Assembly: GCF_009604405.1 (NCBI RefSeq)
Contig: NZ_WEGK01000018.1
Coordinates: forward strand, 62,001-126,000
DNA: 64,000 nt
Direction: 5' to 3'
DNA from: Nocardia macrotermitis
GTDB lineage: Bacteria > Actinomycetota > Actinomycetes > Mycobacteriales > Mycobacteriaceae
Part shown: one piece after another, positions 17,136-25,561 of the stretch
Layout: each line of letters opens with the position of its first letter
Position numbering within the stretch: position 1 is the stretch's first letter
Notes under the pieces: generated by a model
Told to the model about the DNA's origin: nothing
The model's input: only the letters and a program-made list of their open reading frames with translations
Database searches by the model: none
Made by a program: the position numbers and the translations under genes

Positions 17136-17993
17136 ATGGAACTGCGGCAGCTGTCGTACTTCGTCGCAGTCTGCGAGGAGCTCAGCTTCAGTCGGGCGGC
17201 TTCGCGGTGCTTCATATCGCAATCGGCTATCAGTCACCAGATCGCCAGACTCGAACACGACCTCGGTGTGCAGCTCTTCGAACGCTCCACGCGATCGGTC
17301 GTCCCGACCGACGCAACCGCTCGGCTACTTCCGCTTGCGAAACAGATGCTGAGCCTGGAATCGGCCATTCGCGCAGCTGTGCGGGCCTCCGGACCGCGAA
17401 TTCGCCTGGCCGCCAACATGTCCTTCGCAACAAGATCGCTCTCGGCCATCGCCGGGGCGCGCGACGCGCATCCGGGGGCGGAGATCGAGTTCGTGATCAA
17501 ACCCTTCCGGCAGCGCATCGCCGCGGTCGCGGATGGCGATTGTGATCTTGCTCTCATCCGAGGCAGCGTGGATCAGCCCGGCCTGACGGTCGAACAACTG
17601 TGGGTGGAGGACCTCGAACTGGCCGCGTCGACCTCGCATCCACTCGCCGGACGCGAGGACGTGACGCTCACCCAACTGGGTAACTACCCATTGTTGCTGC
17701 CACCGGAACAGGAACAGGTGCTGCTGCACAACGTGGTCCGGTCCGCGTTCGCCGATCTACCGGTCCGGCCCACGTTCGGCCCGCCCATCCCACCGGACCA
17801 CACGGCCACGATGGAGCTCATCAACCGGCCCGACGCGTGGACCATCCTGTACGCGAACAGCGCCGTCGAGGGGATCGCCCGCTTGAACCTGGCCGGGAAC
17901 CCGCTGCGCATACCGGTGTCCTCGGTCGTGCGCAGTGATGTGCGGCCCTCACCGATCCTGGTGACGTTGCTGGCCGCACTGCACAGCTCGTGA
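17136..17993 (+). CDS. LysR family transcriptional regulator
   Basis: A 285-aa protein. ATG 17136 is chosen over ATG 17124 because GGAG lies 6 nt before it and LysR proteins open MELRQLxYFVAV. The winged helix-turn-helix spans residues 1-60 (FSRAASRCFISQSAISHQIA), followed by a linker helix and a periplasmic-binding-fold effector domain. It is slightly short for the family. It is divergent from ndh, with a dyad in between, so it may control ndh or itself. The effector is unknown. Confidence 0.9.
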   Translation: MELRQLSYFVAVCEELSFSRAASRCFISQSAISHQIARLEHDLGVQLFERSTRSVVPTDATARLLPLAKQMLSLESAIRAAVRASGPRIRLAANMSFATRSLSAIAGARDAHPGAEIEFVIKPFRQRIAAVADGDCDLALIRGSVDQPGLTVEQLWVEDLELAASTSHPLAGREDVTLTQLGNYPLLLPPEQEQVLLHNVVRSAFADLPVRPTFGPPIPPDHTATMELINRPDAWTILYANSAVEGIARLNLAGNPLRIPVSSVVRSDVRPSPILVTLLAALHSS

Positions 17994-17997
17994 ACCG

Positions 17998-18618
17998 CTA
18001 GCCGCGGTTCTCCACGCGGTGGAAGAGATGTTCGACCAGGGTGATCAGCGAACGCAGACAGGTGCCGCGATCGCGCGCGTCCAGGGCCGTGAGCGGGGTG
18101 CCGGGCTCGAGGTCCAGGGCGTCGCGGATCTCGCTGAGCGGATACCGCTGCGAGCCCTCGAACTCGTTGACCGCCACCGAATACGGCACACCGCGCTCCT
18201 CGAGGACCGCGAGCACCTCGTCGGCCTTGTCGATGCGCCGGGTGTCGACCAGGACCAGCGCGCCGAGCGCACCGCGGGACAGTTCCTCCCACAGCGGGAT
18301 GAACCGCCGCTGCCCCGGAGTGCCGAAAAGGTACAGTGCCAGTTGGGGATTCAGCGTGATGCGTCCGAAATCCATTGCCACGGTGGTGGTTACCTTGCCG
18401 GGCAGCCCGGCCATATCGTCGATGCCGACGCTGGCCTCGGTGATGGTCTCCTCGGTGCGCAGCGGCCGGATCTCGGACACGCTGCCCACGAACGTCGTCT
18501 TGCCGACACCGAAGTTGCCGGCGACCAGTAGCTTCACGGACCGGGTCACGGTCTCGGGCACATAGTCGACGGTGCGGTCGGGAACAGCGGACTCAGACGG
18601 CGAGAGCGCGGAGCCCAT
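17998..18618 (-). CDS. Conservon GTPase component (CvnD-like)
   Basis: A 206-aa small GTPase-like protein. ATG 18618 lies 26 bp inside the end of the preceding cvnC-like gene, so translation is coupled. The P-loop is GNFGVGKTTFVG (about residues 31-42), followed by a switch region ASVGIDDMAG and FGTPGQRRF in place of DxxG. The usual NKxD base-recognition motif appears as VAVNEFEG, so nucleotide specificity may be relaxed. In Streptomyces, CvnD partners with the roadblock protein CvnB and the kinase-like CvnA at the membrane. This is the last gene of the four-gene operon. Confidence 0.9.
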   Translation of the reverse strand: MGSALSPSESAVPDRTVDYVPETVTRSVKLLVAGNFGVGKTTFVGSVSEIRPLRTEETITEASVGIDDMAGLPGKVTTTVAMDFGRITLNPQLALYLFGTPGQRRFIPLWEELSRGALGALVLVDTRRIDKADEVLAVLEERGVPYSVAVNEFEGSQRYPLSEIRDALDLEPGTPLTALDARDRGTCLRSLITLVEHLFHRVENRG

Positions 18619-18943
18619 TGAGTACCTCCTCGAGCAGAGCAAGCTCCGGCACGGATTTCGCCGGGGCCGGTGTGGCCAGATGGCCACTGTCCAGCAGGTC
18701 GGACGCCAGGATCTTGACCACCGAGGGTGGTAGATCCAGGTAGGCGGCGATCTCTGCCAGCGAGAGCACGCGGCGTCGATTACACACGCCGAGGACGCGC
18801 AGCGCATCCGGACTCGTGCCGGGGGCTGGATCCTGAGCTGCTACAACGAGAGTCACCAGGTCGAGTTCTCGACTGGGACGAAGGCGGCCGCCCGTACGGA
18901 CATACGAACGCACCAGATCCGGGTCGCGCCGGTGGTTGCTCAT
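18593..18943 (-). CDS. Conservon DUF742 protein (CvnC-like)
   Basis: A 116-aa protein of the DUF742 family. It shows VRSYVRTGGRLRPSRELDL near the N-terminus and a winged-helix-like core around RRRVLSLAEIAAYLDLPPSV. It starts 11 bp after the roadblock gene and overlaps the GTPase gene by 26 bp. The family always occurs in conservons between the roadblock protein and the GTPase. A DNA-binding-like fold is apparent, but its molecular role is not settled. Confidence 0.9.
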   Translation of the reverse strand: MSNHRRDPDLVRSYVRTGGRLRPSRELDLVTLVVAAQDPAPGTSPDALRVLGVCNRRRVLSLAEIAAYLDLPPSVVKILASDLLDSGHLATPAPAKSVPELALLEEVLNGLRALAV

Positions 18944-18954
18944 ATCACCGGCCG

Positions 18955-19362
18955 CTAGTGCTGGCGTGGCAGGCTACCGAGCTCCCGGCCGACCCGACCG
19001 GCGAGTTCGTTCATCCTGTGGGCGACCATGCTGACATCGACCTCGCTGGTCGTCGAGACGCCGATCAGGGCACCCTCACCGGCCGCGGTGATGAAGATCA
19101 TCCCGTCGTCGTACTCGGTCATGTTCTGCCGCACCGCATTTGCCGTACCGCAGAACTCGCCCAGGGCCTTGCCCAGCGAACGTAGCCCGGAGGACGCGGC
19201 GGCGAAGCGCTCGGCGTCGTCCAGACCGATGGCACCGACGTGGGCGATACGCAGACCGTCTTCGGAGAGCAGGACGGCGAAGCGAACGCCGGGAACGTGG
19301 AGATCGTCGAGCATCCAGGCCAGTTTGTTGCCGTCGGTGACGGCTGTACCGGGTGTGCCCAT
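18955..19362 (-). CDS. Conservon roadblock/LC7 protein (CvnB-like)
   Basis: A 135-aa protein. ATG 19362 shares one base with the stop of the upstream gene (TGATG), so the start is firm and translation is coupled. The roadblock fold is shown by LAWMLDDLHVPGVRFAVLLS, EDGLRIAHVGAIGLDDAERF and the closing strand GMIFITAAGEGALIGV. Roadblock proteins regulate small GTPases, as MglB does MglA, and here the partner would be the CvnD-like protein. Confidence 0.92.
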   Translation of the reverse strand: MGTPGTAVTDGNKLAWMLDDLHVPGVRFAVLLSEDGLRIAHVGAIGLDDAERFAAASSGLRSLGKALGEFCGTANAVRQNMTEYDDGMIFITAAGEGALIGVSTTSEVDVSMVAHRMNELAGRVGRELGSLPRQH

Positions 19363-20858
19363 CAGGATGTCATCCCTTCGCTGTGTTCGTCGAATGCGGC
19401 GCGGCCGCTCTGGGAACCGCTGTGCCACGCGGTCGCGATCTCGGGGCGGGGCAGCGCGGTGGTTTCGGAGACGGTGCCGTCCTCGGCGCCGGTCAGTCGC
19501 GCCACGCTGGAGACCGAAACGGTCCGGCGACGGCGGCGCGGCAGTCCGCCCGGGGTGATCTCGTGCACGGTCGAGGTGGTGACGGGCTCGGGTTCCTGGA
19601 TCGACACCGGCTCCGGCTCCCGAATCGGGGCGGGCGCGGGGATCGGCGGATTCGGTTGCACCGCAATGGGTTCCACGGGCGCGGGGGCGGACACCGCCGG
19701 CACGGCCGCGGGTTCCGCGGCGGGAGTGTCGGCGTTCTTGCGCTCGGTGAGTAGGGTCTCGGGAACGAATACCATGGCGCGCATACCCCCGTACGCGTTG
19801 GGGCCGTCGACGTAGACGCTGAAACCGTAGCGTCGGGCCAGAGCGGCGATACCGGGCAGGCCGACTCGGGGTGCGGGGCCGAGCTGATGGATGTCGACGG
19901 CGCGCTCACCGGCGAGGATCTGCCGCGCCTCCTCCATCTGCTCGGCGTTCATCCGCACACCGGCGTCATCGATGATGATGGTGACGCCGTGGTGGCCTTC
20001 CTGGAAGCTGACATCCACGAAGGAGGTCGGCGGGGAGTAGCGCAACGCGTTGTCCAGCAGGGTTGCCAGGGTGTGCACGAGCGGTTCGACCGCACGGCTG
20101 ATGACGACCCGATCCAGCTGTCCGGGCCGCACCCGGGTGTAGTCACGCACGCGGCCGGTGGCGCCGCCGACGATGTCGGTCAGGGACTGCTGCGGCCAGC
20201 GACGACCGGGCAGACCACCACAGACGATCACGTAGGACTGCGCCTGCCGGATCATCTGCTGGACGTTGTGGTCGATGCGGGAGAGCGTCTCGTAGACCTC
20301 GTCGCCGCGGTGGCGGCGCAGCGCGTCGCTGACCACCTGGCCGACGTCGGCGCCGAGGCTCACCACCGAGGTGCCGAACGAGCGCACCGCGGCGCTGGTG
20401 GCCTCGTGCGCACCGGCCTGCACGTCGTTGCGGACCTTGTCGGCTTCGGCGCGGGCGGCATCGATCTCCGCCTTACCGGCGCTCTCGGCGGCCGAAATGG
20501 CTTGTTGCGCTTCGAATTCCGCCTCGTGGCGGGTTCGGTCGCGGGTCTCGGCCTGCACCATGTGCAGATCGGAGATGTAGCGCTCGGCCAGGCCGCGTAG
20601 CAGCCGGGGGAAGCGCTCGCCGCCGGTGGGCAGTTCCACCTGGCTGTCCGAATGTCGCGTGGACTCGACCGCGAAGGGCATCGTCGTGGTGACGAAATAT
20701 TCGAGTTCGTCCTCGCGCGCGGTGACCTCGCGGGCCACGGTCTCGGCCCGGGTGCGCTGCTGGTTCGCGTAGTAGACCGCGTAGACCGCCGCGCACACGG
20801 CCAGGAGGAGCACCACGGCGAGGATCCACGAAATCGTCACGGCAGTAGATTGATTCAT
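19362..20858 (-). CDS. Conservon sensor kinase-like membrane protein (CvnA-like)
   Basis: A 498-aa protein. ATG 20858 follows AAGAGG. There is one N-terminal transmembrane helix (ISWILAVVLLLAVCAAVYAV), then a coiled-coil (about 30-190) rich in Ala, Glu and Arg. A GHKL ATPase-like domain has an N-box (TLLDNALRYSPPTS), IIIDDAG and GLPGIAALARRYGF. No phospho-accepting H-box is evident. A Pro-rich linker and a basic tail (LPRRRRRT) follow. This is the first gene of a complete conservon. CvnA proteins resemble sensor kinases but are thought to tether the GTPase system to the membrane. Confidence 0.9.
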   Translation of the reverse strand: MNQSTAVTISWILAVVLLLAVCAAVYAVYYANQQRTRAETVAREVTAREDELEYFVTTTMPFAVESTRHSDSQVELPTGGERFPRLLRGLAERYISDLHMVQAETRDRTRHEAEFEAQQAISAAESAGKAEIDAARAEADKVRNDVQAGAHEATSAAVRSFGTSVVSLGADVGQVVSDALRRHRGDEVYETLSRIDHNVQQMIRQAQSYVIVCGGLPGRRWPQQSLTDIVGGATGRVRDYTRVRPGQLDRVVISRAVEPLVHTLATLLDNALRYSPPTSFVDVSFQEGHHGVTIIIDDAGVRMNAEQMEEARQILAGERAVDIHQLGPAPRVGLPGIAALARRYGFSVYVDGPNAYGGMRAMVFVPETLLTERKNADTPAAEPAAVPAVSAPAPVEPIAVQPNPPIPAPAPIREPEPVSIQEPEPVTTSTVHEITPGGLPRRRRRTVSVSSVARLTGAEDGTVSETTALPRPEIATAWHSGSQSGRAAFDEHSEGMTS

Positions 20859-21183
20859 CAGGTTTCCTCTTGCCGGGTGCCCGGCCGCCTCGCCTTCCTC
20901 AGCTCGTCGATCGCGTCTTGCCCGCGACCGGATAATGCCTGTCGAATTCTGGAACGCGGACAGGTGGAAGCCTGCCCGTTGAAAGCTCGAAACGCCGTTG
21001 GGACAGGCGATCTCGCAACGACTCGTCGGTGCGGATCGAACCACTCCCGTAACCCGACGCGGGCCAACATTAGCAGCATTTCAGGATGACAGCGACCGAA
21101 CCGTTACAAACTCTTGTGATCGAAAACAACAGTGGCCCCGGCTGTTTCCAGCCGGGGCCACAGTGGTACAAGTTCGCAGGCAA
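20859..21183. other. Intergenic region upstream of the conservon
   Basis: 325 bp between the conservon and etfA, both on the minus strand. It holds the etf terminator (21132-21161) and presumably the conservon promoter. No gene was seen. Confidence 0.7.
21132..21161 (-). terminator. Intrinsic terminator of the etfBA operon
   Basis: Perfect 13-bp arms GTGGCCCCGGCTG (21132-21144) and CAGCCGGGGCCAC (21149-21161) with a 4-nt loop. On the minus strand the hairpin is followed by CTGTTGTTTTCG, a weak U-rich tail. It lies 23 bp past the etfA stop. Confidence 0.88.
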
Positions 21184-22143
21184 TCAGCCCTTGTGCACCT
21201 TGACCGCTTCGGTCAACTGCGGTGCGACGTTGAACAGATCGCCCACGATGCCGTAGTCGCTGATCTCGAAGATCGGAGCTTCCTCGTCCTTGTTGACCGC
21301 GACGATGGTCTTCGAGGTCTGCATGCCCGCGCGGTGCTGGATCGCGCCGGAGATACCGAGCGCGACGTACAGCTGCGGGGAGACCGTCTTACCGGTCTGG
21401 CCGACCTGGAACTGACCCGGGTAGTAGCCCGAGTCGACCGCGGCACGCGAGGCGCCGACCGCCGCACCCAGTGCGTCGGCGAGCGGCTCGATCACCTTGT
21501 GGAAGTTGTCCTCGCTGCCGACGCCGCGACCACCGGAGACCACGATGGTGGCCTCGGTGAGCTCGGGCCGGTCGCCGCCGACCACGGGCTCGCGGGAGGT
21601 CACCTTGGTGACGCCCTCTTCCTGCGCGGGCACCTCGACGGTGACCTTCTCGCCGGCGCCGGCCTGCGGGGCGGCCTCGATCGCGCCCGGACGCACCGAG
21701 ATCACCGGCACGTCGCCGGTGGCCTTGGCGTCCACGGTGAACGCGCCACCGAAGATGGAGTGCGTGACGGTGCCGTCGGCCTTGACGTCGATGACGTCGA
21801 CCAGCAGGCCGGAGCCGATGCGGGCGGCCAGGCGACCCGACACCTCTTTACCCTCGGCGGAGGCGGCGACCAGGATCGCGGCCGGGGCGGCGGATTCGCT
21901 CAGGCCGGCGAGCACGTCGACCTTCGGGGTGACCAGGAAGCCGTCGACGTCGTCGGACTCGGCGACGTAGATCTTCTCGGCGCCGGCCGCGGCCAGCGCG
22001 TCGGCGAGCTTGTCACCGGTGCCGGCCGCACCGAGCACGACCGCGGCGGGGGTGCCCAGCGCGCGGGCGGCGGTGATGAGTTCGGTGCTGACCTTCTTGA
22101 CCGCACCGTCGGCGTGCTCCACGAGCACAAGTACTTCTGCCAT
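21184..22143 (-). CDS. etfA: Electron transfer flavoprotein subunit alpha
   Basis: A 319-aa protein (also fixB in mycobacterial naming). The C-terminal FAD-binding domain is diagnostic: VVSGGRGVGS, then GYYPGQFQVGQTGKTVSP, LYVALGISGAIQHRAGM and IVAVNKDEEAPIF, which form the ETF-alpha signature. The N-terminal domain pairs with ETF-beta. The ETF dimer takes electrons from acyl-CoA and other dehydrogenases and passes them to ETF:quinone oxidoreductase. It is downstream of etfB with a 35-bp gap carrying AGGAG. Confidence 0.96.
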   Translation of the reverse strand: MAEVLVLVEHADGAVKKVSTELITAARALGTPAAVVLGAAGTGDKLADALAAAGAEKIYVAESDDVDGFLVTPKVDVLAGLSESAAPAAILVAASAEGKEVSGRLAARIGSGLLVDVIDVKADGTVTHSIFGGAFTVDAKATGDVPVISVRPGAIEAAPQAGAGEKVTVEVPAQEEGVTKVTSREPVVGGDRPELTEATIVVSGGRGVGSEDNFHKVIEPLADALGAAVGASRAAVDSGYYPGQFQVGQTGKTVSPQLYVALGISGAIQHRAGMQTSKTIVAVNKDEEAPIFEISDYGIVGDLFNVAPQLTEAVKVHKG

Positions 22144-22178
22144 TGTTCTTATTCTCCTGGGTTGCTCGAGGGGCGGAA

Positions 22179-22964
22179 TCAGATGATCTTCTGGCCGACC
22201 AGGTAGGCGGAGATCTGGTTACCGCCCTCGCCCTCGTCGACGATCTTCTCGCCCGCCGTGCGCGGCGGCTTGGGGGTGACGCCGGTGACCGCGGAACCCG
22301 CGTTGGCCACACCGACGGTCTCGGGGTCCACGCCCAGGTCGGCCAGGGTGAAGGTCTGCACTTCCTTCTTCTTCGCGGCCATGATGCCCTTGAAGGAGGG
22401 GAAGCGCGGCTCGTTGATCTTCTCGGTGACCGAGACGATGGCCGGCAGGCTGGCCTCGAGCTTGAACACGCCCTCGTCGGTCTCGCGCTCGCCGGTGATC
22501 TTCTCGCCGTCGACGGTCAGCTTGCGCAGGTGCGTGAGCTGCGGGATGCCGATGTACTCGGCGATGATCGCGGGCACCGCGCCGCTGCGGCCGTCGGTGG
22601 CCTCGTTACCGGCGATGACCAGCTCGACACCCTCGACCTGGCCCAGTGCGGCGGCCAGGACGTAGGCGGTCTGCACGGCGTCGGAGCCGTGGATTGCGTC
22701 GTCCTTCACGTGGATGGCCTTGTCGGCGCCCATCGACAGCGCCTTGCGGATGGCCTCGGTGGCACGCTCGGGGCCCATGGCCAGGACCGTGACCTCGCCG
22801 CCCTGCGCTTCCTTGATCAGCAGGGCCTCTTCGACGGCACGCTCGTTGATCTCGTCCAGGATGGCGTCGGCGGCCTCCCGGTCGAGGGTGTAGTCACCAT
22901 CGGTCAGCTTGCGCTCGGACCAGGTGTCGGGAACCTGCTTGATCAGTACGACGATGTTCGGCAT
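22179..22964 (-). CDS. etfB: Electron transfer flavoprotein subunit beta
   Basis: A 261-aa protein (also fixA). ATG 22964 is used, not the in-frame upstream start at 23033, because ETF-beta opens with NIVVLIKQVPDTWSE. The AMP-binding region and the signature VIAGNEATDGRSGAVPAIIA (about 121-140) are intact. It is first in the etfBA operon and divergent from the glycan methyltransferase gene, with a perfect 8-bp dyad at 23067-23088 between them. Confidence 0.96.
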   Translation of the reverse strand: MPNIVVLIKQVPDTWSERKLTDGDYTLDREAADAILDEINERAVEEALLIKEAQGGEVTVLAMGPERATEAIRKALSMGADKAIHVKDDAIHGSDAVQTAYVLAAALGQVEGVELVIAGNEATDGRSGAVPAIIAEYIGIPQLTHLRKLTVDGEKITGERETDEGVFKLEASLPAIVSVTEKINEPRFPSFKGIMAAKKKEVQTFTLADLGVDPETVGVANAGSAVTGVTPKPPRTAGEKIVDEGEGGNQISAYLVGQKII

Positions 22965-23066
22965 TGGTCTTCGTCGACCTCCTGTTCTGGTGGACACGTG
23001 AAAAGTGGGGTCGCACGAGGGCCGTACGTCCACAGAAGTAGCTCGTTCCGGGACATTACCCTACGT

Positions 23067-23088
23067 TAAGTTACTCATGGGTAACTTA
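23067..23088. promoter_or_regulatory. Palindromic operator between etfB and the MGLP operon
   Basis: TAAGTTAC (23067-23074) and GTAACTTA (23081-23088) are exact inverted repeats with spacer TCATGG. The site is 103 bp upstream of etfB and 69 bp upstream of the methyltransferase gene. Its size and form suit a TetR-family dimer, the class that commonly controls fatty-acid oxidation genes in actinobacteria. The cognate regulator is not in the adjacent DNA. Confidence 0.75.
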
Positions 23089-23156
23089 CGGTGTGATGTT
23101 CTCCATCGCCACCTCCGCGCGTCGGTGTGATATTGGCAACCGCTAACGTCTGTTGG

Positions 23157-23981
23157 ATGAGTGAGGCCGTTTTCTCCCCTGCGGAAGCCAGTGCGGTGGA
23201 CCCGTTACCGCTGACCGGTGAGCGCACCGTGCCTGGTATCCCGGAGGAGAACTACTGGTTCCGCCGCCACGAGATCGCCTATCTGCGACTGCTTTCGCGC
23301 TGCGCCGGTCGCACGGTGCTCGAGGCCGGATCGGGGGAGGGCTACGGCGCGAACATGATCGCCGCCGTCGCCGCCCGGGTGATCGGCCTGGACTACGACG
23401 CGAGCGCGGTCGAGCACGTGCGCGCGGCCTACCCCCGGGTGGAGATGATCCAGGGGAATCTGGCCGAGCTGCCGCTGGAGGACGATTCGGTCGACGTCGT
23501 GGTGAATTTCCAGGTGATCGAACATCTCTGGGATCAGGGGCAGTTCCTGCGCGAATGCCTGCGGGTGCTGCGGCCCGGCGGTGAGCTGCTGATCAGCACG
23601 CCGAATCGGATCACCTTCTCGCCCGGACGCGACACTCCGTTGAACCCCTTCCACACTCGCGAGCTGAACGCCGTGGAGATGGCGGAACTGTTGGTGGCGG
23701 CGGGTTTTCGCGTCGAGGTGATGACCGGCGTGCATCACGGGCCGGAAATCGTTGCGCTGGACAGGAAGTGGGGCGGTTCGATCATCGACGCGCAGATCGA
23801 GCGCGCCCTGGCCGGTGAGCCCTGGCCCGCGGATCTGGCCGCCGATGTCGCCGCGGTCCGCAGCGAGGACTTCGCCCTCGACATCTCGCCCTCGGGTGAC
23901 GGACCGGAAAGTGCCGGCGGCGCGTGGGATCCGCGCATCGACGCGAGCCTGGACCTGGTCGCGATCGCGGTGAAGCCGTGA
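23157..23981 (+). CDS. SAM-dependent methyltransferase (Rv3030-like, MGLP locus)
   Basis: A 274-aa protein. ATG 23157 is favoured over an upstream in-frame ATG (23127). Motif I is VLEAGSGEGYGANMIA (about 55-70), then GLDYDASAVEHV, QGNLAELPLEDDSVDVV and LRVLRPGGELLISTP. The gene overlaps the next one by four bases (GTGA), so they are coupled. In M. tuberculosis the equivalent Rv3030-Rv3032 set is assigned to synthesis of 6-O-methylglucose lipopolysaccharide, and Rv3030 is the proposed sugar O-methyltransferase. Nocardia is reported to make a related polymer. Confidence 0.9.
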   Translation: MSEAVFSPAEASAVDPLPLTGERTVPGIPEENYWFRRHEIAYLRLLSRCAGRTVLEAGSGEGYGANMIAAVAARVIGLDYDASAVEHVRAAYPRVEMIQGNLAELPLEDDSVDVVVNFQVIEHLWDQGQFLRECLRVLRPGGELLISTPNRITFSPGRDTPLNPFHTRELNAVEMAELLVAAGFRVEVMTGVHHGPEIVALDRKWGGSIIDAQIERALAGEPWPADLAADVAAVRSEDFALDISPSGDGPESAGGAWDPRIDASLDLVAIAVKP

Positions 23982-25561
23982 CGAGCGGGTCCGCCGACAC
24001 CGACGCCGTACCGGGTCGGTTCACGCTGGTCCTGCACTCGCATCTGCCGTGGCTGGCCCATCACGGGCGCTGGCCGGTGGGGGAGGAGTGGCTCTATCAG
24101 TCCTGGGCCGCGTCCTATCTGCCGGTCGCTCGAGTGCTGAGAACCCTTGCCGCCGAAGGACGTTCGAATCTGTTGAGCCTGGGCATCACGCCGGTGCTGG
24201 CGGCCCAGCTGGACGATCCGCACGCGCTGGCCGGTATGCATCACTGGCTCGGCAACTGGCAGTTGCGCGCCGACGAGGCCGCCATGGCCGGGAACGTCGC
24301 GCTCGGTCGTCACGAACACGGGCTGGCCGCGACCGCGCTGGCGGATTTCGAGCAGCGCTGGCGGCACGGTGGTTCGCCGGTGTGGCGGGAGTTGATCGAC
24401 GCCGGGACGATCGAGTTGCTCGGCGGGCCGCTGTCGCATCCGTTCCAGCCGCTGCTGGATCCGCGGCTGCGCACCTTCGAACTCGCCGAGGGGCTGGCCG
24501 ATGCCCGGCATCGCTGGGGGCACACCCCGTCGGGGATCTGGGCTCCCGAATGCGGATTCACGCCGGGGATGGAAACGGAATACGCCGCCGCGGGTGTGAC
24601 GCACTTCATGGTCGACGGTCCCGCCCTGCGCGGGGACACCACCCTGGGGCGTCCGGTGCGGGAGTCGGATGTGCTGGCCTTCGGCCGGGATCTCCAGGTG
24701 AGTTATCGCGTGTGGTCGCCGAAATCGGGGTACCCGGGGCACAGCGCCTACCGCGACTTCCACCATTACGACCACGCCACCGGGCTCAAGCCCTCGCGGG
24801 TTACCGGCAAACAGGTCGAGGGCCCGGACAAGGCTCCTTACGATCCCGAGCTCGCGGCCGCGGCGGTGCGCCGCGACGTCGACGACTTCGTGACGACCGT
24901 GCGCGAACGCCTGATCACCGAATCCGCGCGGATCGGACGTCCGGCGCTGGTGGTCGCGGCCTTCGACACCGAACTGTTCGGGCACTGGTGGCACGAGGGC
25001 CCGCAATGGCTCGAACAGGTGCTGCGCGCTCTGCCCGAGGCCGGGATCAGCGTCGGCACGCTGGCCGACGCGCGGGCGAACGGCTATGTGGGAGAACCGG
25101 TTCCGCTCGCGGACTCGTCCTGGGGTTCGGGTAAGGACTGGCGGGTGTGGGCCGGGGAACAGGTGCGCGATCTGGTCGAGTTGAACGCCGAGATCGTGCG
25201 CTTCACCCTGGACACGCTGGACAAGATGCGCGCGGAGGCCGGTGGTGCGCAGGCGCGCGACCGGATCGCCGATCAACTGCTGCGCGAGGCGGTGCTCGCG
25301 GTGTCCAGCGACTGGGCGTTCATGGTCAGCAAGGACTCCGCCGCCGGCTACGCCCGCGATCGCGCGCACCGCCACTGCCACGCGATACGGGAGATCGCGG
25401 GGGCGGTACTCGGCGGGCAACTGGCCAAGGCACATGATCTGGCGGCAGGATGGTATGCGGCCGACGGACTCTTTCCCGCGTTGGACGCGCGGCGGCTGGG
25501 CCCCGCGGCATCGATGGCTCCCTCGACGGGCGGCCATATCGAACACAGAGGACCAGCATGA
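23978..25561 (+). CDS. GH57 family 1,4-alpha-glucan branching enzyme (Rv3031-like)
   Basis: A 527-aa protein. GTG 23978 overlaps the previous stop. The GH57 start FTLVLHSHLPWLAHHGRWPVG is clear. The nucleophile is E191 in GIWAPECGF, and the acid/base is D330 in AAFDTELFGHWWHEG, the two GH57 catalytic residues. The C-terminal DUF1957-type helical domain (SSDWAFMVSKDSAAGYARDR) is the branching-enzyme type. It would introduce alpha-1,6 branches in the alpha-glucan backbone of methylglucose lipopolysaccharide. It is coupled to the glycosyltransferase by an ATGA overlap. Confidence 0.93.
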   Translation: MTSGSADTDAVPGRFTLVLHSHLPWLAHHGRWPVGEEWLYQSWAASYLPVARVLRTLAAEGRSNLLSLGITPVLAAQLDDPHALAGMHHWLGNWQLRADEAAMAGNVALGRHEHGLAATALADFEQRWRHGGSPVWRELIDAGTIELLGGPLSHPFQPLLDPRLRTFELAEGLADARHRWGHTPSGIWAPECGFTPGMETEYAAAGVTHFMVDGPALRGDTTLGRPVRESDVLAFGRDLQVSYRVWSPKSGYPGHSAYRDFHHYDHATGLKPSRVTGKQVEGPDKAPYDPELAAAAVRRDVDDFVTTVRERLITESARIGRPALVVAAFDTELFGHWWHEGPQWLEQVLRALPEAGISVGTLADARANGYVGEPVPLADSSWGSGKDWRVWAGEQVRDLVELNAEIVRFTLDTLDKMRAEAGGAQARDRIADQLLREAVLAVSSDWAFMVSKDSAAGYARDRAHRHCHAIREIAGAVLGGQLAKAHDLAAGWYAADGLFPALDARRLGPAASMAPSTGGHIEHRGPA

